Positions 27,398 to 35,685 of a stretch of DNA of 64,000 nucleotides are shown here, in pieces. Position 1 is the stretch's first letter, and each line of letters begins with the position of its first letter. The notes under the pieces are model-generated. The model was not told the DNA's origin, searched no databases, and saw only the letters and a list, made by a program, of their open reading frames with translations. This stretch comes from Alicyclobacillaceae bacterium (GTDB lineage: Bacteria; Bacillota; Bacilli; Kyrpidiales; Kyrpidiaceae). The position numbers and the translations under genes were made by a program. The DNA lies in contig JASBVN010000004.1 of assembly GCA_029961045.1 (NCBI GenBank), positions 1 to 64,000 of the forward strand. The letters are read 5' to 3'.

Positions 27398-27416
27398 GGG
27401 GGCGAGGGGCGGGCAG

Positions 27417-27749
27417 ATGCGGATCACCGAAGGAAATCTCTTTGCTGCGATGCGATTGACGCTTCCCGAACACCGGGACATGGCGGAACGCATGGAGCGG
27501 GAATCGCGCCGGCGCCGGGTGCCGGAGTTGACGGAGGACGAACTGTCCGAGATGGAATATGTCCTCTCCGAGGCGTTGGAAGCCGGGAGCAAGGTGCGGA
27601 TCACGCTGTACGGACCGGACGAGGACGAAGTGTGGGAAGGCGTTCCCGTTTTCAGAAGCGGAAAGTTGTATCTTCAGACTGCCGACGGCGGGAAGAGGGC
27701 CGTTCCGTTGGGGCGGGTGGTTCGCATCGAGAGGGTGGAGCGGCCTTGA
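27417..27749 (+). CDS. YolD-like protein
   Basis: 110 aa. The C-terminal half (KVRITLYGPDEDEVWEGVPV to VVRIERVE) matches the YolD/YqjX family, small proteins encoded with Y-family polymerases in SOS operons and thought to be their partners. The N-terminal half is helical and charged. The gene is 19 nt after the polymerase gene and is the last of the operon. The ribosome site is GAGGGGCGGG. Confidence 0.72.
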   Translation: MRITEGNLFAAMRLTLPEHRDMAERMERESRRRRVPELTEDELSEMEYVLSEALEAGSKVRITLYGPDEDEVWEGVPVFRSGKLYLQTADGGKRAVPLGRVVRIERVERP

Positions 27750-27756
27750 TGGATCG

Positions 27757-27795
27757 CAAAAAAATCCCCGGCGCTTGCAGGGGTGAGCGCCGGGG
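27757..27795 (-). terminator. Terminator of hemQ
   Basis: CCCCGGCGCT (27766-27775) pairs with AGCGCCGGGG (27786-27795). On the minus strand the stem is followed by ATTTTTTT. The stem may also stop the SOS operon on the plus strand, but there it lacks a T run. Confidence 0.85.
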
Positions 27796-27815
27796 GCGCC
27801 CGGTTCGGATCCCGC

Positions 27816-28562
27816 CTAGACTTCCAGCCATTCCACCAGCCGATCCGGGGTTAACCGGTTGCCGACAAAGAAACGGCCAAATTCGCCGAATCGGGCGCTG
27901 ACCTCGTCAAAGCGCATTTCGTACACCAGTTTCTTAAATACGACGGGATCGTCGGCGAAGAGGGTGACTCCCCATTCCCAATCGTCCAGGCCCACCGAGC
28001 CCGTGATGATTTGGGTCACCCGGCCGGCGTACCGGCGGCCGATCTCGCCGTGACTGCGCATCATCCTCCGCCGGTCTTCCATGCTCAACATGTACCAGTT
28101 GTCTGCGCCCTGACGTTTTTTGTTCATCGGATAGAAACAAATGTGTTGTGTTTTGGGCAAAATGGGTTTGAGGCGGCTTTGGATCGCCGGGTCCTCGGAT
28201 GGATCGACCCCCGGTTGGGCGGTGTAGTTGCTGAGCTCCACAACCGAAACGTACGAATAAATAGGGGATGCGACTTCGGCAAAAGGGGATTTGTTCAACT
28301 GTAGTTCCACCGCTTCGAGTTCTTGTAGAGTGGGCCGCAGGTGCATGAACAGCAGGTCCGCCTTGTGGCCGACGACGGCGTAAAGGGCCGTGCTTCCCCG
28401 TTTTTCCGACTCCGTCGCTTCCCATTCCCGGACCAATCCGAGCAAACTGTCCACGGCGCGGCGGCGGTCGGCCTGGGAGATTCGCTTAAAGGAGTTCCAG
28501 TCTACCCGGCGAAAGTCGTGTAGGGCGAACCATCCTTCAAGGGTTTGTACCGCTTCGCTCAT
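27816..28562 (-). CDS. hemQ: Coproheme decarboxylase HemQ
   Basis: 248-aa member of the chlorite-dismutase superfamily that converts coproheme III to heme b, the last step of the Gram-positive heme pathway. The key segment FYPMNKKRQGADNWYMLS holds the catalytic Tyr and Lys, and RMMRSHGEIGRRYAG holds the proximal His. It lacks the Arg-based chlorite-degrading site. The ATG at 28562 follows AAGGAGATG; an upstream start would only add 17 poorly conserved residues. It is divergent from the peroxiredoxin gene, with a shared control region. Confidence 0.94.
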   Translation of the reverse strand: MSEAVQTLEGWFALHDFRRVDWNSFKRISQADRRRAVDSLLGLVREWEATESEKRGSTALYAVVGHKADLLFMHLRPTLQELEAVELQLNKSPFAEVASPIYSYVSVVELSNYTAQPGVDPSEDPAIQSRLKPILPKTQHICFYPMNKKRQGADNWYMLSMEDRRRMMRSHGEIGRRYAGRVTQIITGSVGLDDWEWGVTLFADDPVVFKKLVYEMRFDEVSARFGEFGRFFVGNRLTPDRLVEWLEV

Positions 28563-28647
28563 GTCGATCATCTCCTTCGCCATCATGATAACAAAAGGGG
28601 GGGCCGCGGACAAATCCGGACGGGGGCCGCGAAATTTTGTTGTATTA

Positions 28648-28676
28648 TTGATTGATACTCATTATTGCCGTATAAT
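28648..28676 (+). promoter_or_regulatory. Sigma-A promoter of the peroxiredoxin gene
   Basis: TTGATT (28648-28653), a 17-nt spacer and TATAAT (28671-28676). The region is strongly AT-rich compared with its surroundings. Confidence 0.8.
28653..28667. promoter_or_regulatory. PerR/Fur-like box within the peroxiredoxin promoter
   Basis: TGATACT-C-ATTATTG has the 7-1-7 layout. The left half matches the Fur half-site TGATAAT at 6 of 7 bases and the PerR half-site TTATAAT at 5 of 7; the right half matches 5 of 7 for either. It fills the spacer of the promoter. PerR fits better functionally for a peroxiredoxin, and it could also affect divergent hemQ. Confidence 0.5.
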
Positions 28677-28780
28677 GACGGTGACGGGCTGGATACCCAC
28701 GGACGGGAGCGGGGTGGCGGTGCTTCGCCGGCCTCCGTTCCTGCGCCTTCGGGAAATTTACATAAGGAGGAAGAAAAGCC

Positions 28781-29320
28781 ATGCCGATGGTAGGAAGACC
28801 TGCACCCGATTTTGAAATGTTGAGCACGAAGGACCTCAAAACCCTGAAGGAAAAAGTGCGGTTGTCCGATTACCGGGGGAAATGGCTGGTGTTGTTCTTC
28901 TATCCGTTGGACTTCACGTTTGTCTGCCCGACGGAAATCACGGCGTTGAGCGACAGGGCGCAGGAGTTCTTCGATTTGGGAGCCGAGATTTTGGGGGTAA
29001 GCACCGATTCGGTATACAGCCACCGGGCTTGGATCAATACGCCGCGCGATCAGAACGGACTCGGAGAGATTCGCTTCCCGTTGGCCAGCGACATCACCAA
29101 GGAAGTCAGCCGCGCGTACGACGTGTTGGTGGAAGAAGAAGGCGTGGCTCTCCGCGGCCTGTTCATCATCGACCCCGAGGGGATTTTGCGCTATCAGGTT
29201 GTCCACGACATGAACATCGGGCGCAGTGTGGACGAAACCCTTCGGGTGCTCGAAGCTCTCCAGACCGGCGGTTTGTGCCCGGCCGACTGGAAACCCGGTC
29301 AGAAGACCCTCAGCGTGTGA
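28781..29320 (+). CDS. 2-Cys peroxiredoxin (AhpC/Prx1 type)
   Basis: 179-aa thiol peroxidase that reduces hydrogen and organic peroxides. The peroxidatic Cys is in FYPLDFTFVCPTEI (about residue 50), the resolving Cys is in GGLCPADW near the C-terminus, and the catalytic Thr/Arg environment is present. The start ATG has AAGGAGGAAG. A thioredoxin-fold gene follows after 30 nt and may supply electrons; no ahpF is here. Confidence 0.95.
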   Translation: MPMVGRPAPDFEMLSTKDLKTLKEKVRLSDYRGKWLVLFFYPLDFTFVCPTEITALSDRAQEFFDLGAEILGVSTDSVYSHRAWINTPRDQNGLGEIRFPLASDITKEVSRAYDVLVEEEGVALRGLFIIDPEGILRYQVVHDMNIGRSVDETLRVLEALQTGGLCPADWKPGQKTLSV

Positions 29321-29350
29321 GGGCATTTTTGCGACGAAGGGGGACTCGCC

Positions 29351-29809
29351 ATGCCGATGCGCTTGGGCACCCCGTTCCCGGGGCTGGACGGCGCCACCCA
29401 GTGGATCGGCGCCGACGGCCCGCCGGCTTTTGAAGCCGGCAAGCCGATTCTCGTTCATTTCTGGGCGGTTTCGTGCCACATCTGTCACGAGACCCTTCCG
29501 GATCTGCTCGCGTACCGGGATCGGTTCGTGCCCTTGGGGCTGCAGCTCGTCTCGGTTCACATGCCGCGGCAGGAGGCGGATACGGACGTTCAGAAAGTGC
29601 TCCAGGACGTGGAAGAGTACGGAATCCACCATGCCGTCGCCGTGGACAACGAACACCGCATCGCCGATGCGTACGAAAACCAGTATGTACCTGCATTTTT
29701 CTTGTTCGACCGAGAGGGCAAGCTCAAGTTCCGCGCCGCAGGGGATCGCGGATTGCAGAACGTGGAAAAGAAATTGGAGGAACTGTTCTCCGGCAGCGCC
29801 CAGACCTGA
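29351..29809 (+). CDS. TlpA-like thioredoxin-fold protein
   Basis: 152 aa with a thioredoxin fold. The active site is CHIC in HFWAVSCHICHETLPDL, as in TlpA/ResA-type disulfide reductases. The cis-Pro loop is YVPAFFLFD. There is no signal peptide or membrane anchor, so it is cytosolic, unlike ResA. Its position directly after the peroxiredoxin suggests a reductant or partner role, which is inference. Confidence 0.85.
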   Translation: MPMRLGTPFPGLDGATQWIGADGPPAFEAGKPILVHFWAVSCHICHETLPDLLAYRDRFVPLGLQLVSVHMPRQEADTDVQKVLQDVEEYGIHHAVAVDNEHRIADAYENQYVPAFFLFDREGKLKFRAAGDRGLQNVEKKLEELFSGSAQT

Positions 29810-29838
29810 GTCCGGTCAAGGAAAAAGGCGGGATCGCC

Positions 29839-29907
29839 GACCCGGGATTGTCCCCGGGTCTGTTTGTTTTTCTCCCGATGAATCGGGCTCCGGCCCGGTT
29901 TTCTTTT
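29839..29907 (+). terminator. Two consecutive terminators after the peroxiredoxin operon
   Basis: First hairpin: GACCCGGG (29839-29846) with CCCGGGTC (29853-29860), then TGTTTGTTTTT. Second: CGGGC/GCCCG (29884-29897 region) followed by GTTTTCTTTTTT. Together they isolate cysK from the upstream operon. Confidence 0.85.
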
Positions 29908-29925
29908 TTATCGAGCCGGTGCTTA

Positions 29926-29954
29926 TTTACACCGAACCGGAATTGTGGTATGTT
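29926..29954 (+). promoter_or_regulatory. Candidate promoter of cysK
   Basis: TTTACA (29926-29931), a 17-nt spacer and TATGTT (29949-29954). An inverted repeat CGGTAT/ATACCG (29986-29991 and 30010-30015) lies in the 130-nt leader and may be a regulatory site. No T-box or riboswitch is visible in the 273-base gap. Confidence 0.5.
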
Positions 29955-30082
29955 TAATGGTGAAAATTAACCGCAGTTTTTTTATCGGTATTCTCGGATG
30001 TAATCTGGGATACCGTCCATTGTCATATTTGAGGGGTCCGGGGAGATCCTGAAGTTGAAACTGAACATGGGAGAGATGGATT

Positions 30083-31009
30083 GTGAGAGTGGCGGCGAAC
30101 ATTTCGGAATTGATCGGGGGCACTCCTCTCTTGCGCCTCAACCGCATCAGCGACGAGACGGGCGTTGAAGTCCTCGGCAAGATCGAATACTTCAATCCCG
30201 GCGGCAGCGTAAAAGACCGCATCGGCTTGTCGATGATCGAAGCGGCGGAAAAGGCGGGAAAGTTGGATCGAGATACGGTGATCATCGAACCGACCAGCGG
30301 AAACACGGGCATTGCCCTGGCGATGGTGGCGGCGGCCAAAAAATACCGGTTGATTCTCGTGATGCCCGAAACGATGAGCGTCGAGCGCCGCAGCCTTCTT
30401 AAGGCCTACGGGGCGGAGTTGGTTCTGACGCCGGGATCCGAAGGGATGAAAGGGGCCATTCGCAAGGCGGAGGAGCTGGCGAAGGAGTATCCCAAGTCTT
30501 TGATCCTCCAGCAATTTCAGAATCCCGCCAATCCCGAGATCCATCGGCGGACGACGGCGGAGGAGATCTGGCGGGATACCGACGGACGGGTGGACATTCT
30601 CGTCAGCGGAGTGGGGACCGGAGGGACCATTACGGGGGTGGCCGAGGTCATCAAACCGCGGAAGCCGTCTTTCCGGGCCGTGGCGGTTGAACCCGCCGAT
30701 TCCCCCGTTTTGTCCGGAGGCCAGCCGGGGCCCCATAAAATCCAGGGGATCGGCGCCGGATTTGTACCCGAGGTGCTGAACACTTCCATTATCGATGAAG
30801 TGATCCAGGTCAAAAACGAGGAAGCCTTTGCCGGTTCAAGGTTTTTGGGCCGGGAGGAAGGGCTGCTGGTGGGAATTTCCTCCGGGGCTGCCTATCATGC
30901 GGCATCTATTCTCGCCCGACGCCCCGAAAACAAGGGCAAGACGATCGTGGTGATCCTCCCCGATACCGGAGAGCGGTATTTGTCCACGCCGCTGTTCCAA
31001 GAAGCTTGA
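30083..31009 (+). CDS. cysK: Cysteine synthase (O-acetylserine sulfhydrylase)
   Basis: 308-aa PLP enzyme that makes cysteine from O-acetylserine and sulfide. The PLP lysine lies in [11 protein letters not shown], the substrate loop is [11 protein letters not shown], and the phosphate-binding loop is [11 protein letters not shown]. The C-terminal [11 protein letters not shown] is typical. The GTG start follows GGGAGAG. It stands alone between strong terminators, so it is transcribed by itself. Confidence 0.95.
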   Translation: MRVAANISELIGGTPLLRLNRISDETGVEVLGKIEYFNPGGSVKDRIGLSMIEAAEKAGKLDRDTVIIEPTSGNTGIALAMVAAAKKYRLILVMPETMSVERRSLLKAYGAELVLTPGSEGMKGAIRKAEELAKEYPKSLILQQFQNPANPEIHRRTTAEEIWRDTDGRVDILVSGVGTGGTITGVAEVIKPRKPSFRAVAVEPADSPVLSGGQPGPHKIQGIGAGFVPEVLNTSIIDEVIQVKNEEAFAGSRFLGREEGLLVGISSGAAYHAASILARRPENKGKTIVVILPDTGERYLSTPLFQEA

Positions 31010-31050
31010 AAAAAGCCGTCCGGTCCGGCCGACCGGACGGCTTTCTTTTT
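31009..31050. terminator. Bidirectional terminator between cysK and the MFS gene
   Basis: AAAGCCGTCCGGTC and GACCGGACGGCTTT form a 14-bp stem with a 5-nt loop. T-rich tails occur on both strands, serving cysK (plus) and the convergent MFS gene (minus). Confidence 0.93.
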
Positions 31051-31052
31051 CG

Positions 31053-32216
31053 TTACAGATGGGCCGTTTTCATGTTTTTCCGGGACGCCGACCAGACGCC
31101 CAGGAGTCCGGCCGCGACGAGGAGGAAGGAGATGAAATACGGGGCGGTGGCGAACCAATGTTCGGCGACGAGGCCGGAGATCACGGGGGCGATCGCCGCT
31201 CCCAGCCACCGCACGAAGTTGTAAGCACCGGAGGCGATGCTCCGCGGAGCGTTGCTCATCTCGATGGCCAAGGTCGAAAAGGTGGCGTTGTTCAGGCCGC
31301 ATACGGCGCCCGACGCGACGATGAGGGCCACGCGCCCCCAGAAGGAAGGCACCGCGATCAACAGCAGGAGGATACAGGCCATGGACAGCAGTCCGCATTT
31401 CACCGTCCAGGCCCCGCCCCGCCGCTCCAACAACCGGTGGGACAAAATGACCGATCCGAACGCCAAGCACAGCCCCCAGGCGAAAAAGATCAAGCCCAGC
31501 TCTAGTGCCGAAATCTGAAGGAAAATCGGAGAATAAGCCAGAACGGTAAAAAAAGAGAAGTAGTAACACATCGCCACCAACGAAATCTTGAGAAAGGGCG
31601 GGTGGGCCATCGCCCGGGCAAAATCCCCCAATCCGCGCCGGGTTTTGGCTCCCTCTGGTTCGTATACCGTCGTCAGGGTGAGGAAGAAGGCGACGGCCAT
31701 CAACAGACTGGTGGCGAAAAACGGCCACCGCCAGCTCACCGTCCCGAGAAGGCCGCCTAGCAAGGGGCCGATGGACATGCCCATGCCGAGGGCCGCCTCG
31801 TACAGCCCCATGCTGCGCTCCAGATTTCGAGAAAGTCCGATGATGATCGACATGGAGGTGGCGAAAAACATGGCATTGCCCATTCCCCACCCCGCGCGCA
31901 GCCCCGCCAGAGAATAGACTCCGTTGGAAAACCCGCAGAGCAGGGCGAAAAGGGTGACGAGGCCGAGCCCGATCACCATTATCCGTTTGTTGCCCCAGTC
32001 GGCGGCGGCGATCCCGGTGGGGATCATGACGATCGCCATCATAAAGATATAGGTCGTAAACAACAGTTCGATCTGCCATTTCTGGGCGCCGATTTCCGCA
32101 GCGATGACCGGGAGCAGGGGATCGACTACTCCAATGCCCATGATGCCAAACAGCGTGGCCAGGCAGGTGGCGTAGATCGCCCGGTCCGCCCTTCTGTCTT
32201 CCTCGATGGATCGCAT
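31053..32216 (-). CDS. MFS transporter, drug-efflux type
   Basis: 387 aa with about 12 membrane helices. N-terminal helix FGIMGIGVVDPLLPVIAAE and the loop between helices 2 and 3 (PTGIAAADWGNKRIMV) fit the DHA1 proton-antiporter group; motif C-like GMGMSIGPLLGGLLG supports export. Substrate is unknown. The ATG at 32216 (GGGAGAGGTG upstream) is preferred over an ATG at 32261. A palindromic operator lies just upstream, so expression is probably induced by a ligand of an unlinked repressor. Confidence 0.87.
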   Translation of the reverse strand: MRSIEEDRRADRAIYATCLATLFGIMGIGVVDPLLPVIAAEIGAQKWQIELLFTTYIFMMAIVMIPTGIAAADWGNKRIMVIGLGLVTLFALLCGFSNGVYSLAGLRAGWGMGNAMFFATSMSIIIGLSRNLERSMGLYEAALGMGMSIGPLLGGLLGTVSWRWPFFATSLLMAVAFFLTLTTVYEPEGAKTRRGLGDFARAMAHPPFLKISLVAMCYYFSFFTVLAYSPIFLQISALELGLIFFAWGLCLAFGSVILSHRLLERRGGAWTVKCGLLSMACILLLLIAVPSFWGRVALIVASGAVCGLNNATFSTLAIEMSNAPRSIASGAYNFVRWLGAAIAPVISGLVAEHWFATAPYFISFLLVAAGLLGVWSASRKNMKTAHL

Positions 32217-32263
32217 CCGATCGACACCTCTCCCTTTTCGATATCGCCAATTCCGCAGCATGT

Positions 32264-32280
32264 ATTTCGTAACACGAAAT
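32264..32280. promoter_or_regulatory. Perfect palindrome upstream of the MFS gene
   Basis: ATTTCGT-AAC-ACGAAAT is a perfect 7-bp inverted repeat with a 3-nt centre, 48 bases upstream of the MFS start. The size and AT-rich arms are typical of TetR- or MarR-family operators. Confidence 0.55.
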
Positions 32281-32442
32281 TCACGATCTTAGAAGCTATT
32301 TTACGCATTTTCCGCGGGTTTCGTCAATTGTCCTGCGCATACGGCTGGTAAAGCGTCGTTTGACCGAGTACAATAAAAAAAACAAACAACGAGCGCCCCA
32401 GGGGATCGTTCCCGGTTTCGCGCGGTGGAGGGGTGAACCGGC

Positions 32443-33000
32443 ATGTATGCGGTGCTGAAAGGGTTCGTTCGGTTGGTGTTGACCATGCTGTTCCGGGTGT
32501 CGGTGAGCGGCGCCGAACAGATTCCGCCGCGTGGACCGGTGATCGTAGCGGCCAATCATCCCAGTTGGTTGGACCCGTTTCTCCTCGGGGCTTTTTTGCC
32601 GAGAAAACCCTATTTCATCACCAAAGCCGAAGTCTTTCGCTACCGGATTTTCAATCCGCTGATCCGGTATGTGGGCGGATTTCCCGTACAGCGGGGAGTG
32701 CCCGATGTGCGCGCCGTCCGGCACAGTCTGCGCCTGCTGGAAGACGGGCAGGTTTTGGCGATTTTCATCGAAGGGTCCCGCACGTTCAAGGCAGGGCTGG
32801 AACCCAAGCGCGGGGTGGGGATGCTCGCGGTGAAAAGCGGGGCCCCGATCGTTCCCGTGGCCATTCAGGGCTCCGACCGGGGAGTGTTCGCTTCGATCAC
32901 CATCCGCATCGGAAGGCCGATCCGGCCTTCGACGGACGATTACGGCGACATCGCGCAGCTCGTGATGGCGGAGATCCGGAAGCTGGCGTCGAGCGCTTGA
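32443..33000 (+). CDS. 1-acyl-sn-glycerol-3-phosphate acyltransferase
   Basis: 185-aa PlsC-type acyltransferase that makes phosphatidic acid. The catalytic NHPSWLDP (HX4D) is at about residues 45-52, and the glycerophosphate-binding EGSRT follows at about 110. A short N-terminal hydrophobic helix anchors it to the membrane. The ATG follows GGTGGAGGGGTG. The 226-base gap before it holds the MFS control region only. Confidence 0.92.
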   Translation: MYAVLKGFVRLVLTMLFRVSVSGAEQIPPRGPVIVAANHPSWLDPFLLGAFLPRKPYFITKAEVFRYRIFNPLIRYVGGFPVQRGVPDVRAVRHSLRLLEDGQVLAIFIEGSRTFKAGLEPKRGVGMLAVKSGAPIVPVAIQGSDRGVFASITIRIGRPIRPSTDDYGDIAQLVMAEIRKLASSA

Positions 33001-33028
33001 GGTCCGGGCCGGAGGGCCCCTGGCGGGG

Positions 33029-34057
33029 TTATCCGCCGATGTACCGGGCGCAGAGGGAACGGGCCGCGGCGGGGTCGTCGGTTCCTTGTACGAGGACCCG
33101 GCCGTCGGGGAAGACCGTCAGCCGCTTGTCCTCGATCTGAAACCGGAGGAGAAACGGATTGCGCCGGACTTGTCCCAGAGGGGCCAGCCGCCGCTCCAGC
33201 CGTTCCAAGTCGAGGGGGGCGCCGAGGGTCACCTGGATCGCCTGTCGGCCGCAGAGGGAGACGGCGTCGTCGGTCCGCGGGCTCAGCCAATCAAACCGCC
33301 TGGCGCCGCAGCACGGGCAATCGGGGCGCCGGGAGCGGGAGACGTCCGTCTCGGACCACCGGTTTTCCCACAAGTCCAAGTAAACCAACCGGCGGCGGAT
33401 CGCCTTCCGGTCCCCCACCAGCATCTTGAGCGCTTCGGTTCCCTGGAGAGAGGCGACCACGTGGACGACGGGGCCGATCACGCCCGCCGTGTCGCACGTG
33501 GGGGCTTCCCCGGGAGCCGGGGCTTCGGGAAACAGACAGCGTAGACAGGGCCCGTCCCCGGGGAGGACGGGCAGGACGACCCCGTGGGCAGCCACGGCCC
33601 CTCCGTAAATCCAGGGTATTCCCCGCTTCACGGCGACATCGTTCACCAGGTAGCGAACTTCGAAGTTGTCGGTGCCGTCCAAGATGATGTCCACGTCCCC
33701 TAGAAGGGATTCCGCGTTCCGCCACGTCAAATCGGCGATCACAGGCTCGAGCCGGACGTCGCGGTTGAAGTCCGCCAAATGGCGGGCCGCCGCCGCGGCT
33801 TTCGGAAGTCCTTCTTCGGCGTCCCGTTCGTCGTACAACATTTGGCGCTGCAGATTGCTTTCCTCGACAAAATCGCGGTCGATGAGCCGGACGAATCCCA
33901 CTCCCGCTCGCACCATGTGATTGGCCAAAACGGTACCGAGAGCGCCCAATCCCACGACGGCCACCCGCGAGGCGGAGAGCCGTTTCTGACCACTTGCTCC
34001 GATCGGAGCAAAGAGAATTTGTCGAGAATACCGGCCGATCGGGGTTGTTCTGTCCAT
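33029..34057 (-). CDS. MoeB/ThiF-family adenylyltransferase
   Basis: 342-aa E1-like enzyme that adenylates the C-terminal Gly-Gly of a sulfur-carrier protein (MoaD or ThiS). The nucleotide site is VAVVGLGALGTVLANHM, the RQM loop is EESNLQRQMLYDE, and catalytic residues lie in DGTDNFEVRYLVND. Two zinc pairs are CLRC (about 184) and CPCC (about 262). No rhodanese domain is present; a ~70-residue C-terminal extension of unclear role replaces it. Divergent from moaC, so a MoeB role in molybdopterin synthesis is likely. Confidence 0.88.
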   Translation of the reverse strand: MDRTTPIGRYSRQILFAPIGASGQKRLSASRVAVVGLGALGTVLANHMVRAGVGFVRLIDRDFVEESNLQRQMLYDERDAEEGLPKAAAAARHLADFNRDVRLEPVIADLTWRNAESLLGDVDIILDGTDNFEVRYLVNDVAVKRGIPWIYGGAVAAHGVVLPVLPGDGPCLRCLFPEAPAPGEAPTCDTAGVIGPVVHVVASLQGTEALKMLVGDRKAIRRRLVYLDLWENRWSETDVSRSRRPDCPCCGARRFDWLSPRTDDAVSLCGRQAIQVTLGAPLDLERLERRLAPLGQVRRNPFLLRFQIEDKRLTVFPDGRVLVQGTDDPAAARSLCARYIGG

Positions 34058-34146
34058 CGCCTTCGCTTTCCTTTCCGGACGGATTTTACTCCAACACTAA
34101 CGCATCGGCCGGGAATGTTCAAGACAGCGGACAGGGGGTGAAACGG

Positions 34147-34659
34147 ATGGCGGAATGGACGCATTTGAACGCCCAGGGACGGGCCCGGATGGTAGACATT
34201 TCTGAAAAAGAGCCGACACGGCGGACGGCGGTGGCCCGGGCGGTGGTGCGGATGCGGCGGGAAACCCTCCGGAATATCCTCGAGGGCCGCGTGGAGAAGG
34301 GGGACGTTCTCGCGGTCGCCCAGGTGGCCGGCGTCATGGCCGCCAAACGCACGCCGGATCTGATTCCGATGTGCCATCCCATACCGTTGGCGAAGGTGGA
34401 TTTGCGCTTCCGGGAGGTGGAAGATCGCCCCGGCAACGGATGGAGTGAGTTGGAAGTCGAATCGGAAGTTTCTACGGTCGCTTCCACAGGGGTGGAGATG
34501 GAGGCCCTCACTGCCGCGTCGGTGGCGGCGTTGACCGTTTACGACATGTGCAAGGCGGCGGATCGCGGGATGGAAGTGGTCTCGGTCGGTTTGATCCGGA
34601 AAACCGGGGGCAAGAGCGGAGACTATCGCCGCTGGCCGGAGGAAGGAGATGCTCCGTGA
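34147..34659 (+). CDS. moaC: Cyclic pyranopterin monophosphate synthase
   Basis: 170-aa enzyme of the second half of the first step of molybdenum cofactor synthesis, acting on the MoaA product. Conserved blocks are MVDISEKEPTRR, LIPMCHPIPL and EVSTVASTGVEMEALTA, followed by YDMCKAADR and the C-terminal KTGGKSG. The ATG follows CAGGGGGTG. It overlaps moaB by four bases (GTGA). Confidence 0.96.
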   Translation: MAEWTHLNAQGRARMVDISEKEPTRRTAVARAVVRMRRETLRNILEGRVEKGDVLAVAQVAGVMAAKRTPDLIPMCHPIPLAKVDLRFREVEDRPGNGWSELEVESEVSTVASTGVEMEALTAASVAALTVYDMCKAADRGMEVVSVGLIRKTGGKSGDYRRWPEEGDAP

Positions 34660-35171
34660 AATCGAAAGGAACTGTGGCGATTCTGACGTGCAGCGATAAG
34701 GTGGCGCAGGGCCTCCGAGAAGACCGCGGCGGCCGGGTCATTCGGGAGTTTGTTCAGAAATGGGGCATGGAGGTCTGCCGGCATGAAGTGGTGCCCGACG
34801 AGCGGGGGATGATCGAAGAGGCGCTGCGCCGTTTTTGCGATGAAGAGCGGGCGGCTCTCGTGTTGACCACTGGCGGGACCGGTTTGGGACCGCGGGATGT
34901 GACGCCGGAGGCCACCATGGCCGTGACAGAACGGCCGGTCCCCGGTCTTCCCGAGTACATGCGCATGATGACCGCGCGCCAGACGCCGATGGCGGTGCTG
35001 TCCCGGGCCGTTGCGGGGATCCGGGGACTCAGCTTGATCGTCAATTTGCCCGGCAGTCCCCGGGGGGTGCAAGAATGCCTGGAAGTCCTCGAGGAGGTAT
35101 TGCCCCACGCCCTCGAGGTGTTGAGGGGAGAGGTCCGCGATCACGGCGAGATCCATCCTTCCGCGGAGTAA
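34656..35171 (+). CDS. moaB: Molybdenum cofactor biosynthesis protein MoaB
   Basis: 171-aa MogA/MoaB-family protein that adenylates molybdopterin before metal insertion. Signature motifs are VLTTGGTGLGPRDVTPEA and LIVNLPGSPRGV. The GTG start overlaps the moaC stop with GGAAGGAGA upstream, so moaC-moaB is an operon. moaA, moaD/E and moeA are outside the window. Confidence 0.95.
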   Translation: MKSKGTVAILTCSDKVAQGLREDRGGRVIREFVQKWGMEVCRHEVVPDERGMIEEALRRFCDEERAALVLTTGGTGLGPRDVTPEATMAVTERPVPGLPEYMRMMTARQTPMAVLSRAVAGIRGLSLIVNLPGSPRGVQECLEVLEEVLPHALEVLRGEVRDHGEIHPSAE

Positions 35172-35231
35172 GGACGGCCGGGCCCGTTCCGGTGTCCGCA
35201 AGGGATCGGGCGCGGGGCGCGGTCCCGGGTT

Positions 35232-35486
35232 TCAAGGCGCCCCGTCGCCTTCCCGTCGCCTTCGCGGGAGCCTCGCCCTTCCTCTTTTTTTCTCCCGATG
35301 GTAGATCAGTCCTCCCAGGAATCCCACGCTGACGGCAATCAGGATCAGCCCGGCCGCCATGGGCCCGGCGAAGGGCTGCGACGGGTCGATGATCCGCCCC
35401 ATGACGGCGTTCCGGACGAGGGTGACGCCGTAGCCGCCGAGCAGGAAGAAGGCGATGACAATCGCCCACGAGACGAGAGTTCCCAT
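35232..35486 (-). CDS. Small membrane protein of unknown function
   Basis: 84 aa with two predicted membrane helices (about residues 5-27 and 40-62) and a basic C-terminal tail (HREKKRGRARLPRRRR). GGGAGG precedes the ATG at good spacing. I recognise no family. It is convergent with moaB and divergent from the leucine dehydrogenase gene. Confidence 0.65.
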   Translation of the reverse strand: MGTLVSWAIVIAFFLLGGYGVTLVRNAVMGRIIDPSQPFAGPMAAGLILIAVSVGFLGGLIYHREKKRGRARLPRRRREGDGAP

Positions 35487-35601
35487 GGTTCCATGCCTCC
35501 CGACCCCACCGCTGTCCTCCTCATGTTGGGGTCGTCCTCACTATACGAAAGTCTCGTTCCGAGGGCAAGGGGCCGCGGTCGTCGGCGGGTGGCGTGTTTT
35601 G

Positions 35602-35629
35602 TAGACAGGGCTCCGGGATTAAATATTAA
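35602..35629 (+). promoter_or_regulatory. Candidate promoter of the leucine dehydrogenase gene
   Basis: TAGACA (35602-35607), a 16-nt spacer and TATTAA (35624-35629). The AT-rich patch is the only promoter-like sequence in the 199-base gap. Confidence 0.4.
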
Positions 35630-35685
35630 TAAGCCCCGTGAACCGCCATGGGGGTAGAAAAGAACGACGGCGGGAGGCGCGGCCT

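Noticed and set aside
29986-30015. Riboswitch or T-box before cysK
   Set aside because: Only a 6-bp inverted repeat is present; no T-box sequence, S-box stem or leader terminator can be seen.
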